Source: Bemisia tabaci (taxonomy: Eukaryota; Arthropoda; Insecta; Hemiptera; Aleyrodidae). Taken from it: a stretch of DNA of 64,000 nucleotides. Positions within the stretch are counted from its first letter, which is position 1. Each line of letters opens with the position of its first letter. The position numbers and the translations under genes were made by a program. The stretch lies in NCBI RefSeq assembly GCF_918797505.1, contig NC_092800.1, positions 32,044,263 through 32,108,262 on the forward strand, read 5' to 3'. The notes below the pieces were generated by a model. That model ran no database searches. It saw only the letters and a list, made by a program, of their open reading frames with translations, and was not told the DNA's origin. Positions 11,640-22,068 of this stretch are shown in pieces.

Positions 11640-12080
11640 CAGCTGAGAGATGACCATAGACTACCCACCCCGGGTGGGACGGGGGCGCTGGGTGGGCGCG
11701 TCACCCCTCCTCTCGGCCGGCGCGAGGACCAGGTCTCAGCGCAGCGGTCAAGCTTGCCGAGGTCCAAATCAGACCGCGCTTGACTTTCGATCCAACCTCG
11801 GCTCAGCAAAGGGCCCACCACGACCTGCGTTCTGCGTTCCGTCCGACTCCGCGACTCGCGACCCGACCCCCGCCCCCCGCCTACAGTGCGACATGTGAAA
11901 AGTGCTCCCCCTGGTGAAGTGACCCACCCCCCTCGTTCAGTGCGCGTGTGTGAGTTCCGCCGGTTTCCGCCCGGGAAATATGTAAGTTTCCCGACCTCCG
12001 CGACTTCTCGCTGCCCGAAAGGAAAAGTGACTTTAAGTTTGTGCGAAGATCAGCTTCGACACCCCGCGGCCTGATTTAAG
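11640..12080 (+). promoter_or_regulatory. GC-rich promoter-like region with possible non-coding first exon
   Basis: Abrupt shift from AT-rich DNA to about 440 bp of GC- and CpG-rich sequence. It has no clear TATA box. A TTCAGTGCG word near 11937-11945 resembles the arthropod initiator TCAGT. The stretch ends with TTTAAGTAAGTAG, giving a good splice donor (GTAAGTAG) at about 12079, after which the sequence becomes AT-rich. This fits a promoter plus an untranslated first exon of a + strand gene with a long intron. The short open frames here match no protein family I know. Other possibilities are a non-coding RNA start or simply a GC island. Confidence 0.4.
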
Positions 12081-12133
12081 TAAGTAGATTTGTGACAACG
12101 TTTGTTCTGGATGCATTCATAGACTAGAGAGGG

Positions 12134-12495
12134 TTGCCACAGTCAGGGAAAACCGGGAAATGTCACGAAAAATGACGAAAATGTTGGGGAAAAATCGTCA
12201 AGGCACCTTTATGTGCTTTCTTGAGTGGGTTTGACATTTCGAACAACAAATTTTGCTGGAAAACTATTTCGTACTACAGTAAAAGGACCCTAAGTCGAAT
12301 TGTGAAGGGACCGAAAAAAAGTCGACTTAATCGGCATTTCGTCTTAATCGTAGTTAGACTTGTGAGCTTTTACTGTATGGCTTTTTAACAATCTGGCATT
12401 TGTTCAATTGTCAGGGAATTTCATCAAAACGTGTCAGTAAAATCAGGGAAATGTCAGGGAATTTAATTTTCTAAATTCTGTGGCAACCCGGATCA
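12134..12495. mobile_element. Family X non-autonomous repeat, copy 2
   Basis: Begins GGGTTGCCACAGTCAGGGAA and ends TCTGTGGCAACCC, so the ends are inverse. It contains GGGTTTGACATTTCGAACAA, AAATTTTGCTGGAAAAC and repeated GTCAGGGAATTT words, as in 53990-54490. Further CAGGGAA fragments follow to about 12700. Classification is uncertain. Confidence 0.65.
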
Positions 12496-14083
12496 GAGAT
12501 TTTAGGAATAGTAGCCTTAAAAGTCAGGGAACTCATGGCAACCTGGAAAAGTCAGGGAACTTACGGCAACCTGGAAAAGTCAGGGAATTTTCCGAGCAGT
12601 TTTAAGCAGAAACCAGCGTAATTTAAAGGATCGCATCGAAGTGGAAATTTGGTTCAAATATCAGGGAAAGTCTGGGAATTCGAAAATTTTGAAGTGAGGG
12701 AATCGGAAAATGAAGTAATCATGAAAATCTTGGCCTCATGTTCAAGATACCTATTTTGTGTGTGTCAAATTATTTAAGGTAAAAGAAGCAGGAGTTGTGC
12801 CTTGGACGTAATATTGTTTTTCTTTTTCACAAACTGAAAAAAATTTTAACTTTTCAAGTTTCACAAAAATGAAAGTTGTATGCCCCTAGTGTTAGACTTT
12901 TGAGTTTCGATACTTGATTTGACTGACTTCTAATTATTGACATCCTGCATTCCTGTATAGGGTGGCTACTCATTGTGTTCACGCCTGTCGCAGTTTAAGC
13001 ATGTACTTTACCTTTCTTTAAAGTTTTGCCGCTTATTTTTTAAGTCCAATAATCAAACAATCATTTAGTGTCCTGAAAATTCTCTTCCACGTTCTGATGA
13101 TTCCTCGCTTTTTTTCATTAAGGTCTCGTAATATGTGTTCAAAGTTGACAAAAATTGCAAATTAAAGTAAGGGATTTAACGAATGAAGGAGTTCATTTTA
13201 ATTTGTATGATATATCGAGATTATCCATTTAAAGCAGTAAAATTATGTAAGAATATGATAGTAATGAGTTTTGATTTACTTCTTTCATCTCCAACCATGT
13301 TCCTTTTCTGTTTCATTGGCGTATCCAGGGCATGATGAAAAATTTGCCATCTTACACAGAAAGTATATTTTAGTCTAAATAGCGGACCTTAATTTTTTCA
13401 TTACACTTTGTCGTCACGAAATTGTCCTCATTTCTCGGAATTTTTTGTTCTTGTTTTTTATGAGCTTTCAAAAATCGAAGTATTGAAGTTATGAGTGAAT
13501 TACCGTCGAAGCAGCGACTTTTTATTAGAAAAATAATTAACAAATATTTCAGAAATTATATACTTAATCTTTTGAACTTCTGTTACTTTTTGTAATGTTT
13601 GAGATCTTTTTAAACAACTTTCGTCGATGGTCTTTATAAAAATAAACCCCCTATCCCTTCCTCCAATGTCGGCACCTTTCATCCTGTCTTTTGAGAGCAT
13701 CGTAAACTAAAATGAGGACGTTGAGAAAAGACATTCGCGAATTTCTTTATTATCCGTGTAAGGATCGCTGCGTAGGTTTTTTCTTGTTTATTTACCGCCC
13801 TGTCCGACAAGTTTGCCGGAGCTTCCTTTCATCGATTCGTAACGAGATCAAGAAGGAAAATGATCACAAGTTTTGCCAAAAACGATCAAGTTCAAACTGA
13901 AAATTTACATACAGGCAATTTCCATCGAGGTGGAACTTGTTTGTTCGTTTAACTTCTTAGAATATCCGAGTGGGTTCGCTTCCGTTATGGATGTTTTTGT
14001 GCGCGTGATGCCCTCTTTTTTTCCGGCAGTAATCATTTACTCCCCCTGATGAGGTATAAAACAAATTTTTCCCAGCCAAAAAT
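12496..14083. other. Mostly unique AT-rich sequence
   Basis: Apart from scattered CAGGGAA words at the left edge I see no family. A 62-codon open frame at 13712-13900 (+) starts with ATG but resembles nothing known to me. Confidence 0.4.
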
Positions 14084-14346
14084 TGGCTAATTATTGATAT
14101 TGATGGACAAAGCTTTAGACAAAAAATACGTAGAGAGTATTAAGTGATCCTATTCGTTGAAACTTGTGGTTGTTATAGATTAAGGGGGAAAATGATGGAC
14201 TAATAGGTCTCCCGTGGGTTGACTTCAGCTAGTCCATATACCCATCTCCTATGTCAATAATTACAACCACCCGCTTCCGCCAATCGGATCCTTCCATATA
14301 CCTTTTGTCTTATTTGTCTATCGATTTCAATAATCGGCCCGCTGAA
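14084..14346. mobile_element. Family E foldback element, copy 1
   Basis: Left GGCTAATTATTGATATTGAT and GGACAAAGCTTTAGACAAA mirror the right TTATTTGTCTATCGATTTCA and AATAATCGGCCCGCTG. Inner arms GTGATCCTATTCGTTGAAAC and CCGCCAATCGGATCCTTCC also pair, as do TTGTGGTTGTTATAGA and AACCACCCG. Another full copy lies at 36001; partial copies are near 22107, 23045 and 31741. Confidence 0.75.
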
Positions 14347-14594
14347 TCCATCGAATAATGTTTCCCGTATGCCCCACTGGAAACAACTCTGTTTTACCAT
14401 GTATTTATATTAATTTCACCTTTTACGAATTGGCGTTTTCACCTGCTTTGGTGTTTCATAACTAAACTTGCATCCTTTGAAGCCGCCTTGATGGATTGTT
14501 TTTAATAGCGTACTTAGTTTAAGTCCCTAATCCTAGCATCTGCTGCAAACCCGACTTATTTTTCGTAGGGATTCTCACGAGTTTCCCCAAAAAT

Positions 14595-14660
14595 TCGTGT
14601 TTTATCGGCAGAAATTTGGCAACGCACGATGGCTCATACGGAGGTTTTTCTTAGCACGGT
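14595..14660. mobile_element. Family A right-end fragment
   Basis: GAAATTTGGCAACGCACGAT, GGCTCATACGGAGG and TTCTTAGCACGG match the right terminus of family A. The left end is not present nearby. Confidence 0.6.
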
Positions 14661-14867
14661 GTACAGGACTCTCCTTGCCCGACCGAATTCCAAGAAATTT
14701 CTCACTAAATTTGAGCTTTATTTTAAGAAGAATCCGCTCGTAATTCGATCGTCAACCAGAAGCTCAAATTTCAAAAATGCAGAACTGAACAAACCTGCAT
14801 CAAAAATAACCGTGGCGGCTCATTCTGATTTCCCTTTTTCGGCACGCAGGAGCCGCTAAGTCCACCC

Positions 14868-15112
14868 TGCTGACAGAAAAACGTCGTAAGAGCATTCAAG
14901 TATTGCCAAATTTTCCGAGATTTCATATTTATTTTTAATAAAATTACGATTAGTTTTCTTTAAAATGGTCGGATACATTGTATTAAATTGCAATTAGAAT
15001 TTTAAAAAAAATTCAACGTAAAAGTCTACTAGTTGCCCAGAAAACTTGTATTTATTCGAAGAAATTTGACAGCGTTCAAAGGCTCATACGATGTTTTTTC
15101 TGAGCACGAAAG
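14868..15112. mobile_element. Family A MITE, strongly diverged
   Basis: The left end shows AAAAACGTCGTAAGAGCATT and TATTGCCAAATTTTCC. The right end shows GAAATTTGACAGCGTTCAAA, GGCTCATACGATG and TGAGCACGAAAG. The terminal GCCGTGCTAAG is damaged. Length is close to the family norm. Confidence 0.6.
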
Positions 15113-15184
15113 AAGTGCCTTCAGGGAGTCGGGCCGCGCGGTGGCCAGGGTCGTAAACCCCTCCCTTCTAGCTGCATTTTAAAT

Positions 15185-15669
15185 CAGTAGTTCCCAAACT
15201 TTTCACAGAAATTGTCCATTCTCTGCAGTTGAGTACCCGTACGGGGAGAGTTTGGTCTTGTCAAAATATGAAGGTCTTAGGACCTAAAAGGGCAAGCAAC
15301 CTTCTAACACAAAAAACCCAAGAAAAATCCCGCTGCCAATCTTCAGATTCCAATAGCATACCAAGATGGCTGAGAATGACGTACATGAGCGTCGTTCCGC
15401 AAAAATGAGTAAAACTACGCAAAAAACTAAGCCTAGTAAAATTGTAACAATCGTAACAATTGTAATAATAAACGCTTCTGGATAATTTGATTTTACAAGT
15501 TAGCTGCCCTTCTTTTGGGCCTTAAAAGTTCCACGACCGAACCTCAAAATTACCGACATGTCCGTATTGTCCTTACTCTTCTCATATAGGTACTCTACTC
15601 TCCAGTGGATACCCAAGCACTCTACACAAATCCACCTGGATCTGCTCAGCAGGGTTTGGGAACCGCTGC
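15185..15669. mobile_element. Non-autonomous hAT element with CAGNNGTTCCCAAA ends
   Basis: Left terminus CAGTAGTTCCCAAACTTTT and right terminus GTTTGGGAACCGCTG are inverse and match the classic hAT CAGNGGTTCCCAAA type. Flanks TTTTAAAT (15177-15184) and TTTTGAAT (15670-15677) agree at 7 of 8 positions, the duplication length expected for hAT. No transposase coding is visible. It encloses most of repeat AF. Confidence 0.7.
15262..15560 (+). repeat. Repeat AF, copy 1
   Basis: Shares CCGCTGCCAATCTT, GCGTCGTTCCGCAAAA-like, TTGTAACAATCGTAACAAT, TTTTGGGCC-TAAAAG and AAATTACCGACAT with 56470-56770 in the same order and strand. Moderately diverged. It lies within the hAT element at 15185-15669. Confidence 0.65.
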
Positions 15670-15787
15670 TTTTGAATAACAAACACGCGATTAAATTTTT
15701 TACGGTGCATATTTCCGACGTTTACGGCCGGAGTGCACTTTTTCAACGACCGAGCCCTAAGCGGGCGGATAGGAGGTTCGGTCCAGC

Positions 15788-16431
15788 GACGCACAGTGGA
15801 ACGAGAAGAGGTCGGACATTAAATTTTTGACTGAAATTTTAAATTTTCATATTCAGTTCATCACAATGGGCCAGTGGCGCTGATCGCAGAATCGTTTGAT
15901 GTTTGATTCTCGTAGATTATGTAAAAATAATAAGATCCGACCCAACAGCAACATTCTACATTTAACATCGACCAAGATATCGTGCTTTGAAAAATTCGAT
16001 TTATGACATCATCCACCGCGGTAGTGACACCCTCCTTGGTCTCCTCCATCTTGCTTTCATCCGAGTTTCACGTTAAAAAACCAGTCTAAATGTGTCTTAC
16101 TGATTGATGAAAGCGAGGTGGAAGAAACCAAGGGTGTCACTACCGCGGCGGATGACGTCATAAACTAAATTCTTTAAAGCGAGATATCTCTGTTAACATT
16201 GAACGTAGAAAGTTGCAGTTCGGACAATTCTTTTTATTTACAACTAACCTACAAGAATCAAGCATCAAAACACGATTCTGTGACTAGCGCAACTGACCCA
16301 TTTCAATCTCAACGTGTGCCTCTGCGAGAAAATTTTACGAAAAGCCCAATGAAACCACTTTTAAGCTTCTCCGTTTTATATCTTGGAAGATATGAGCTTT
16401 CAAAATTTCCAAATTTTGTCCAAAATGTCTT
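15788..16431. mobile_element. Family F MITE, split by element G and missing its right end
   Basis: Left end GACGCACAGTGGAACGAG and GAGGTCGGACATTAAA match family F (26070, 28402, 63783). Its continuation (TTTCAATCTC, AAAATTTTACGAAAAGCCCA, TGAAACCACTTTTA, TTTCCAAATTTTGTCC) resumes after 16300. The copy at 28402 shows the two parts contiguous. The right terminus is replaced at the start of element H. Confidence 0.75.
15867..16300. mobile_element. Family G foldback element, 434 bp, nested in F
   Basis: Long arms of about 200 bp. The left has TGGGCCAGTGGCGC, GATGTTTGATTCTCGTAG and CACCGCGGTAGTGACACCCT; the right mirrors them as AGGGTGTCACTACCGCGG, CTACAAGAATCAAGCATC and GCGCAACTGACCCA. The loop near 16075 is short. 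Insertion point is the TCACA/TTTCAA junction of family F. Confidence 0.82.
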
Positions 16432-16436
16432 TTACC

Positions 16437-17026
16437 CAAAGACATAAAGACGGAGTGCTCGTATCTAAAAGCATGGGGAAAAAGTGAAGCCTGGTTTGGC
16501 GCTGGATGCTTGTGTGAGTGTGTAAATAAGCGCGGGAATCCATGGCGGCAAACGGAAATTTGATTTGAACTTGCCCTCTTGATTTTTCCTTATTTCTTCT
16601 TCGAATCGTATTTTAAATGCCTAAAACGAATATATTAAGAAAGTTGGGACTGCGTCCTATTATAATACACCTACTTTTGCTCGGTAACAGGCAGTAATCT
16701 CAGATAAAGTTAGTTTTTCTTCTGCTCATGGTGGTTCTGCAGGTTCAAACAGGCCGTTACAGTTCTAGATGACTGTTACTCCCAAATGAAATCAATCGGT
16801 CGACGACGGACCAAAACTAACCTAAAGTTAAAAAAATATGAGTGGGTAAGTGAATTTGGGCAAAAATCAACCTAGAATACTTTGTTTCCGCAATTTTATT
16901 TAGTTCCCGCCCTACATTTGAATTTCAAACTTGTCCCGATTTCGCCGCCAATCCTCTAGCCAATCGTAGAGGTGGTTGAAAAGAAGCTTCATTTTTTGCT
17001 TTTAGCCCTCCGTCTTTATGTCTTTG
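16437..17026. mobile_element. Family H TIR element, about 590 bp
   Basis: Perfect 19-bp terminal inverted repeat: CAAAGACATAAAGACGGAG at 16437-16455 and its inverse at 17008-17026. Diverged subterminal similarity follows (TAAAAGCATGGGGAAAAAGTG against its mirror). The interior holds no convincing frame. It abuts the broken right end of family F. Confidence 0.75.
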
Positions 17027-17029
17027 TTT

Positions 17030-17330
17030 TTACCTAGTTCCACCGTGCGGCGGTGGGAGCCTGGGCCCACGTGAAAAAGCGATAAATATCGAGCGGATTC
17101 GCATGCGCGGAGCATAGCCATAGCGCACACTTGTACTCGCCGTCGGGGAGCTCGTCGCACATGTGCGTGATGGACTACCGGGCCGAGCCTGATCTATAGC
17201 CACCAGATACCTCGCCGCCAGAACCAAACTGATCAATGAGCCAACGTGAGTGCCTGCAGAGTGCAGATGCCTCGCTTTAGCCTAGCTTCGGCGCCGTTCG
17301 ATCTCGTTTTCTAGCACGAAAAATGGTGTT
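17030..17330. promoter_or_regulatory. GC-rich island with NRF1-like palindrome
   Basis: CpG-rich block containing TCGCATGCGCGG (NRF1-type GCATGC core), CCCACGTG (E-box) and AGCGATAAATATCGAGC. A GTGAGT splice-donor-like hexamer follows GAGCCAAC near 17245. Could be a promoter or conserved regulatory segment. The open frame on the minus strand is not recognisable. Confidence 0.3.
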
Positions 17331-18190
17331 AAACGAGTTAATACCTAGTTTTTGAGGCTGCACGGGCAAGAACAACTTCGGTCACGAAGAACCAGGGCCA
17401 AAAGGACGCTGCACTAACAATCTTAGGGCCGTCTTCATAGTTGGATCGCATTTAGCAAAGAAGAATTAGCGCAATTGCAGCGTTGTAAAAATGTTGCTTC
17501 TCTATCATTATCTAAAAAATCTCCCAGAACAGCAAATAGTTTTTGCTTCCCAACAAAGAAATTCTTGATTTTACAGGAAAATAACTGTGTAATTTTAATA
17601 CTGTCCCACGTATATTGAGTATTTGTAAAAGTAAAGAAGAATTTGCACGATTTTGAAAACACTATAATCGCGCTGGTTCCTTTTTGCGAAATGCGGTCTA
17701 GTTGTTTCTCAACTAGCCCGTTCCAGACGCTCAAGGTCTCGATGCATGATCAAATTCTGAAAGTTTGTACTCAATTTTTTTACTGCTTCATCTCAAAGTT
17801 CTGAGTTCGCATATTTTTTTCAATCTTTCTCTGACATGAGAAATAGTTTAAAAATATATTAAAATTTAGAAAATGCACCGCCTAGTGACGTCATCTGGCG
17901 GCATTTCCTATTTACACACTTGTATTACAGCAGATTAGATTCTTGTGTTCAGTTTACTCAAACCATCGAATCCTCTTAATTCCTGAAAGGAACTTTTACC
18001 GCACCAATTCACATCGCCTGACTAACAAGTGCGAGGATTTTATAATACTTCGTTTTTGACTCTCACAATACGTCGCTCTTCTGACGTCAAGATGAAATTG
18101 CATTTTAAGATGAGTCTTATTTCCCGTATAAAGCCATACTTTTCCAAGCTCAAGTGGAGATGAAGTTACGTCCTTTCGTCAAAAGAGCAA
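17331..18190. other. No recognised feature
   Basis: AT-rich sequence; a 99-codon minus-strand open frame at 17435-17734 shows no family signature I know. Confidence 0.35.
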
Positions 18191-18283
18191 CGAACAGACT
18201 TGCGGTGTGATCATGTCGAGCGGTGCCAGCGACTCAGCGAGGCAGTCTCGCAAGGATTCCAGCGTACTTATTTGGGAGCTCAA

Positions 18284-18536
18284 TGGATCGTATTCGATAG
18301 TGGTTCGATCTATCGTTTAAAAACTTTAAGATTTAAGTTGGAAAAACTTTGGAGAAAATTCCTAACAATTTCACTTTTCATTGTCATTTGACACTCAATA
18401 GAATAAAAAATCCATCACAAAAGATCCGTTCCCTCAGATTTCTAAATTTCCTTTTGAGGCTATGTTTACATGTTGAACCAATCGATATCGATACAATCTC
18501 ACGTGTTCGATGAATCGAATACGATCTATCGCATTT
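18284..18536. mobile_element. Family K element, copy 1
   Basis: Starts TCGTATTCGATAGTGGTTCG and ends TGAATCGAATACGATCT, giving short inverted ends. Shared blocks with 57420-57700 include GAAAATTCCTAACAATTT, TTTTGAGGCTATGTTTACAT and GTTGAACCAATCGATATC. Non-coding. Confidence 0.7.
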
Positions 18537-18713
18537 CATCGGTTGCTTTACGCCGGCCCGGAGTTGGCACTCTTAGTTATCATTCTGCATATTGTCTTCG
18601 AGGACTCGGCCGCCGCCGCAGCCGCCTATCTCTTGTCATCGCTCCATATTAGCGCCGCTCTTGTACTACTACCAACCTTTGCCGCCGAACTTAGCACGTA
18701 TTGCTCTATTTAA

Positions 18714-19672
18714 TGTGGATTCTCAGCTTTTGCGCAATGCATTCTGGGTATGATCAATATGTTGTGGTCAAATCCCGGAGTCCAACCTAACCCGACTAGC
18801 TCGGAGTCGGTCAATGGGCCTCTCGCCTGTGTCAGGAATTTGCGATTTAAGTACTGATCCCTGCGTAAAATTTCGCGAGAAACATGATGGTGCCACTGGT
18901 TTTTCCTGAAACAAACTCTTAAATTCAAAAAAAGCTCTCAAACTTAAGGCCGTACTGGAGGGGGCTCATAGGAAGGGAGCAAATACACAAGAAGGGCTGC
19001 CAATCTACATGTGTGAACTTCAAAACTGAAAACACGGCAATCTTGCTAATGTATCTGCTCATCTTATTTGCATATCTATAGAGGTGGACTCGCAGAAAAC
19101 GTGAGATATATCCTCCGATACGGGCTCAATTTTGAGAGCTTTTTTGAGTTTAAGAGTTGGTTTCAGAAAATACCAGTGGCGCCATCGTGTCTCTCACAAA
19201 ATTTTACTAAGGAAGGAGTATTTAAATCACTGAGTCCTGACACATGCAAGCGCTCCACTAAGTAAGGTGTTGGGATTTCACTGTAGTCACACCGTGATGT
19301 GACCAAGATTTGGGATTCGACTTCAACAGATATATTCCAAACATCCATTCAGTATAAATTACCTAGGTAAAAACGAAATTTCATTTGCTCGTGCCGAATA
19401 TCATCTTTCAAAATTTTTAAAATAATTTCAAAAGCATCGTTTCCAATTAACCATCGATATCGATACATAGAAATCGGTTGCAAAATGGAAACGGTACTGT
19501 TGACTTCAACATTTTTTTGCATGATATTCGGCACAAACATCCCTTAAAGATTGATCTAGAGACTGAAATCTCGATTTTTCCTACATAACCCACCTGATGG
19601 TTAAAATTTGAAATATTTTGATCTTACCCAGAATGCATTGCGCCAAAGCTGAGGAACAGAGGATCCACCTTA
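18714..19672. mobile_element. Family J composite TIR element carrying an I element
   Basis: Outer arms AGCTTTTGCGCAATGCATTC with TGGGTATGATCAATAT (left) are mirrored by TTTTGATCTTACCCAGAATG and CATTGCGCCAAAGCTGAG (right). Within it lies family I (18827-19247) and a smaller inverted pair CGTGCCGAATATCAT / ATGATATTCGGCAC (about 19391 and 19520). Confidence 0.65.
18827..19247. mobile_element. Family I long-arm foldback, copy 1
   Basis: Arms share TGTGTCAGGAATTTGCGATT, CGCGAGAAACATGATGG, TGCCACTGGTTTTTCC and AAAAAAAGCTCTCAAA with their mirrored right counterparts, ending GTCCTGACACATG. The second copy is at 26746-27249. This copy is more diverged and sits inside J. Confidence 0.75.
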
Positions 19673-19893
19673 ACTCTATCTGAACGGTCAATTAAAGCGT
19701 GGCAATAAATATCGTACGTCGGGTCGCCCGGCTGACGTAGTCAGTGCGTGTTGCGTGGAAGAGTTCGTCGTCCCTATGACCTAGGGGCGTACCTCAATTC
19801 CCTTGTTAGCCCTGTTTTACATATAAACCCATGCTTTCTGGGGCTCATACAAAAATCGAGGTACTCGTCTACATCAGAGAAGCGTCGAGTTGA

Positions 19894-20385
19894 GGCTTGG
19901 GGGACGATTTCCCACCGGTGATAATAACCTCACGAGGCTTGTCGCAGAGCACATTCTTGTGCCTGAGAAGGTCCACGAGTGTGTCCCGTTGTCCGTGTTG
20001 CGGAAACGAGCCGTACGTGCAGTCTGGGATGAACCTGGAGACACCTACAGTATGTGTTAACTGCGGCTCGTACAGAAATGCACTTACAGTTCTCTTCCGT
20101 TACACGGCAGAACGGCAGTCTCCCGGGGACCAGTGGCGTGGCGTGAATTGCGATATATCGCTTGTTATGCCATTTAAACCTATGGAAAAAGATCGATTAT
20201 CAGGGTGTTGGCAGCGAACACCTTAGTAATCGATTCTTTACCATAGTTTAAATTGGCGAGATATCGATAATCGATTATTCACGCCACGCCACTGCCGGGG
20301 ACCCACTTCGGCGCAGCGCCAACATAACCCGCGTAGACGCATTCCGCTCCTTCCCATCTTCCACCCGCGCTCTGAATTGCCGTGA
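19894..20385. other. GC-richer segment with open frames on both strands, split by a hAT MITE
   Basis: After a TGA at 19891-19893 one + strand frame stays open to the MITE insertion at 20131. It encodes two paired-cysteine motifs (CPCC, then CVNC 14 residues later), which could be a small zinc-binding fold. Removing the MITE and one target copy keeps this frame open to about 20385, where family A begins. There is no ATG at the start. A minus-strand frame over 19.88-20.09 kb is also open for more than 60 codons. I do not recognise either product. It could be an exon, a gene relic, or chance in GC-rich DNA. Confidence 0.2.
20131..20294. mobile_element. Family B hAT-type MITE, 164 bp, perfect target duplication
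   Basis: Ends CAGTGGCGTGGCGTGAAT and mirrored ATTCACGCCACGCCACTG. CCGGGGAC at 20123-20130 and 20295-20302 is an exact 8-bp duplication, and the terminal CAG is the hAT signature. The interior has TTTAAACCTATGGAAAAAG, a GTGTTGGCAGCGAACACC centre and CTTTACCATAGTTTAAAT. The intact duplication suggests a relatively young insertion. Confidence 0.95.
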
Positions 20386-20645
20386 GCCGTGCTAAGGAAG
20401 GACGCCGTATGAACATTCCAGAGTCGCCAAATATCTCCGCATAAAGCATGTATTTTTGAGGAAAGTTATGCATATTTCTCCGTGAAATTTTCAGGTACGT
20501 TAGATCAGGTTGCGAACAAAATTAAGTGAAAAATTCGGGGGGGGGGGGGGGGAATATTCAAAATTTTTCTCGTGAATTCGATTTTTAGTAAAGCAAATCT
20601 GGCAACGTATAAAGGCTCATTCGGCGTTTTCCCTTAGCACGGCAG
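20386..20645. mobile_element. Family A MITE containing a G16 run
   Basis: Left GAGCCGTGCTAAGGAAGGAC and CATTCCAGAGTCGCCAAAT; right AAATCTGGCAACGTATAAAG, GGCTCATTCGGCG and CTTAGCACGGCAG. A run of 16 G at 20537-20552 sits at the position where other copies have a short purine stretch. Confidence 0.82.
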
Positions 20646-20824
20646 TAAAGGTGCTCAAATTCCTGATCAGAATGGCAGCATGCCCTGACACGCAGTTGGC
20701 CTCAGGGCAGCCGAGGGGGTTACCCTTTGGTACCTTCTGAAAGCTGTACACAGTTGAAAGTTTCCGTGTCTGATGCTACTTTTGTTGGTGTCAAATCAAC
20801 CCAAAGGACTTGGTTCCTCAATAC

Positions 20825-20987
20825 CATTGGCGGATCCAGCAAGTTGGCAACATCGTCTTTTCTCCGTTTAAACCTATGGAAATGTATCGATTCTTGGAGG
20901 GGACAGGTGCTCCGACAAGAATCGATTGTTTAACATAGGTTTAAATGGAGGAAATCCGGTGTTGCCCAATTGCTGGATCCGTCTCTG
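20825..20987. mobile_element. Family D hAT-type MITE, 163 bp, perfect target duplication
   Basis: Ends CATTGGCGGATCCAGCAA and mirrored TTGCTGGATCCGTCTCTG. CTCAATAC at 20817-20824 and 20988-20995 is an exact 8-bp duplication. The interior (TTTAAACCTATGGAAATG, CATAGGTTTAAATGG, ATCGATTCTT) resembles family B although the ends differ, so B and D share a core. Confidence 0.92.
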
Positions 20988-20995
20988 CTCAATAC

Positions 20996-22060
20996 AATTT
21001 TGTGTTAAATTGACCTAAACCGTATACTACTACGAGACATCGGATCATGAATAAAGTGTACTGGCGCACTTATGTACTCCTGTTTTCCTGATGTTGATTT
21101 CTTGCTGATCCAGAATTTAAAATAATTAAAACACGATTTCTTGTCCAGCGCCATTTCTTCTGATCCGTGATATTTTTGATCTCTGTCTCGGCTTTCTCGA
21201 CGATGCGCATTCAAATTGGAGCTCAAAATACGCAACTTCGAGCTCTTTTTTTCTCGGCTTAATTTCGTCCGAAAAATCCGGGAAAAACCGTTCTACAAAG
21301 TGCAGATTAAAATATGAACGCTCACTGAACTCTCCAGCGATCACAGTGTCTACCGCACGGGAAAAGCACAGCTTTACTATAAAATCATGAGTTTCTAAAA
21401 GGTCGGCGAGGCGGTTCGTCAACCGTTCGCACACCGGCCTATTTTCTCACTTACTTGCAATCTGGCATACTGAGATAGGGAGAGGGAGATGTCAGGAACC
21501 TGATCTGAGTCAATAAACAATCTAAGAAACTGTCATTGATAATTGCTCTCGGTTTTTTCAGTCTGTCATAGTGTAAATTGCGGCATTCGTTTTCGCTTTT
21601 TACTTCTGACTGAGGCGACAACTGCTTTTATAAAATCGAAATCAAACGTGAGAAAGGTTCATGACCTTTTCATTTGCGGAAGTGTTTGTATTTACGTCAG
21701 TTTTTATCACATATTATTTTTTAAGTAGGTAAACTTTTCGGAAAAGAAACAATTGTCCGCGAATGTAGTAAATTCGAAACTGAGCCGTGAAAACTTCAGA
21801 AATTGTTCGTTTTGGAGTATATTTTAAACACTCTCGATGTGCGCAACGTCATTTGTCCGTGGGCTATAAAAAACCCGTTTCAACCAATTTTTGCATTTTG
21901 AATTGCTCTTTATTCATACAATTTGAACAGAATTGGAACCGGGAGAGATAGAGCCCCAGCACGAAGGTCTATAAATACAGCGTAATAAGAGAAAGACGAA
22001 TCAGGGTGAAGAAATAATACGTAAAGAACGGATAAATAAAGAAATGAAAATAAATTGTTA
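20996..22060. other. No recognised feature
   Basis: Two overlapping minus-strand open frames (76 and 102 codons, 21005-21434) are present but match no family I can name. Confidence 0.35.
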
Positions 22061-22068
22061 AAATAAGG

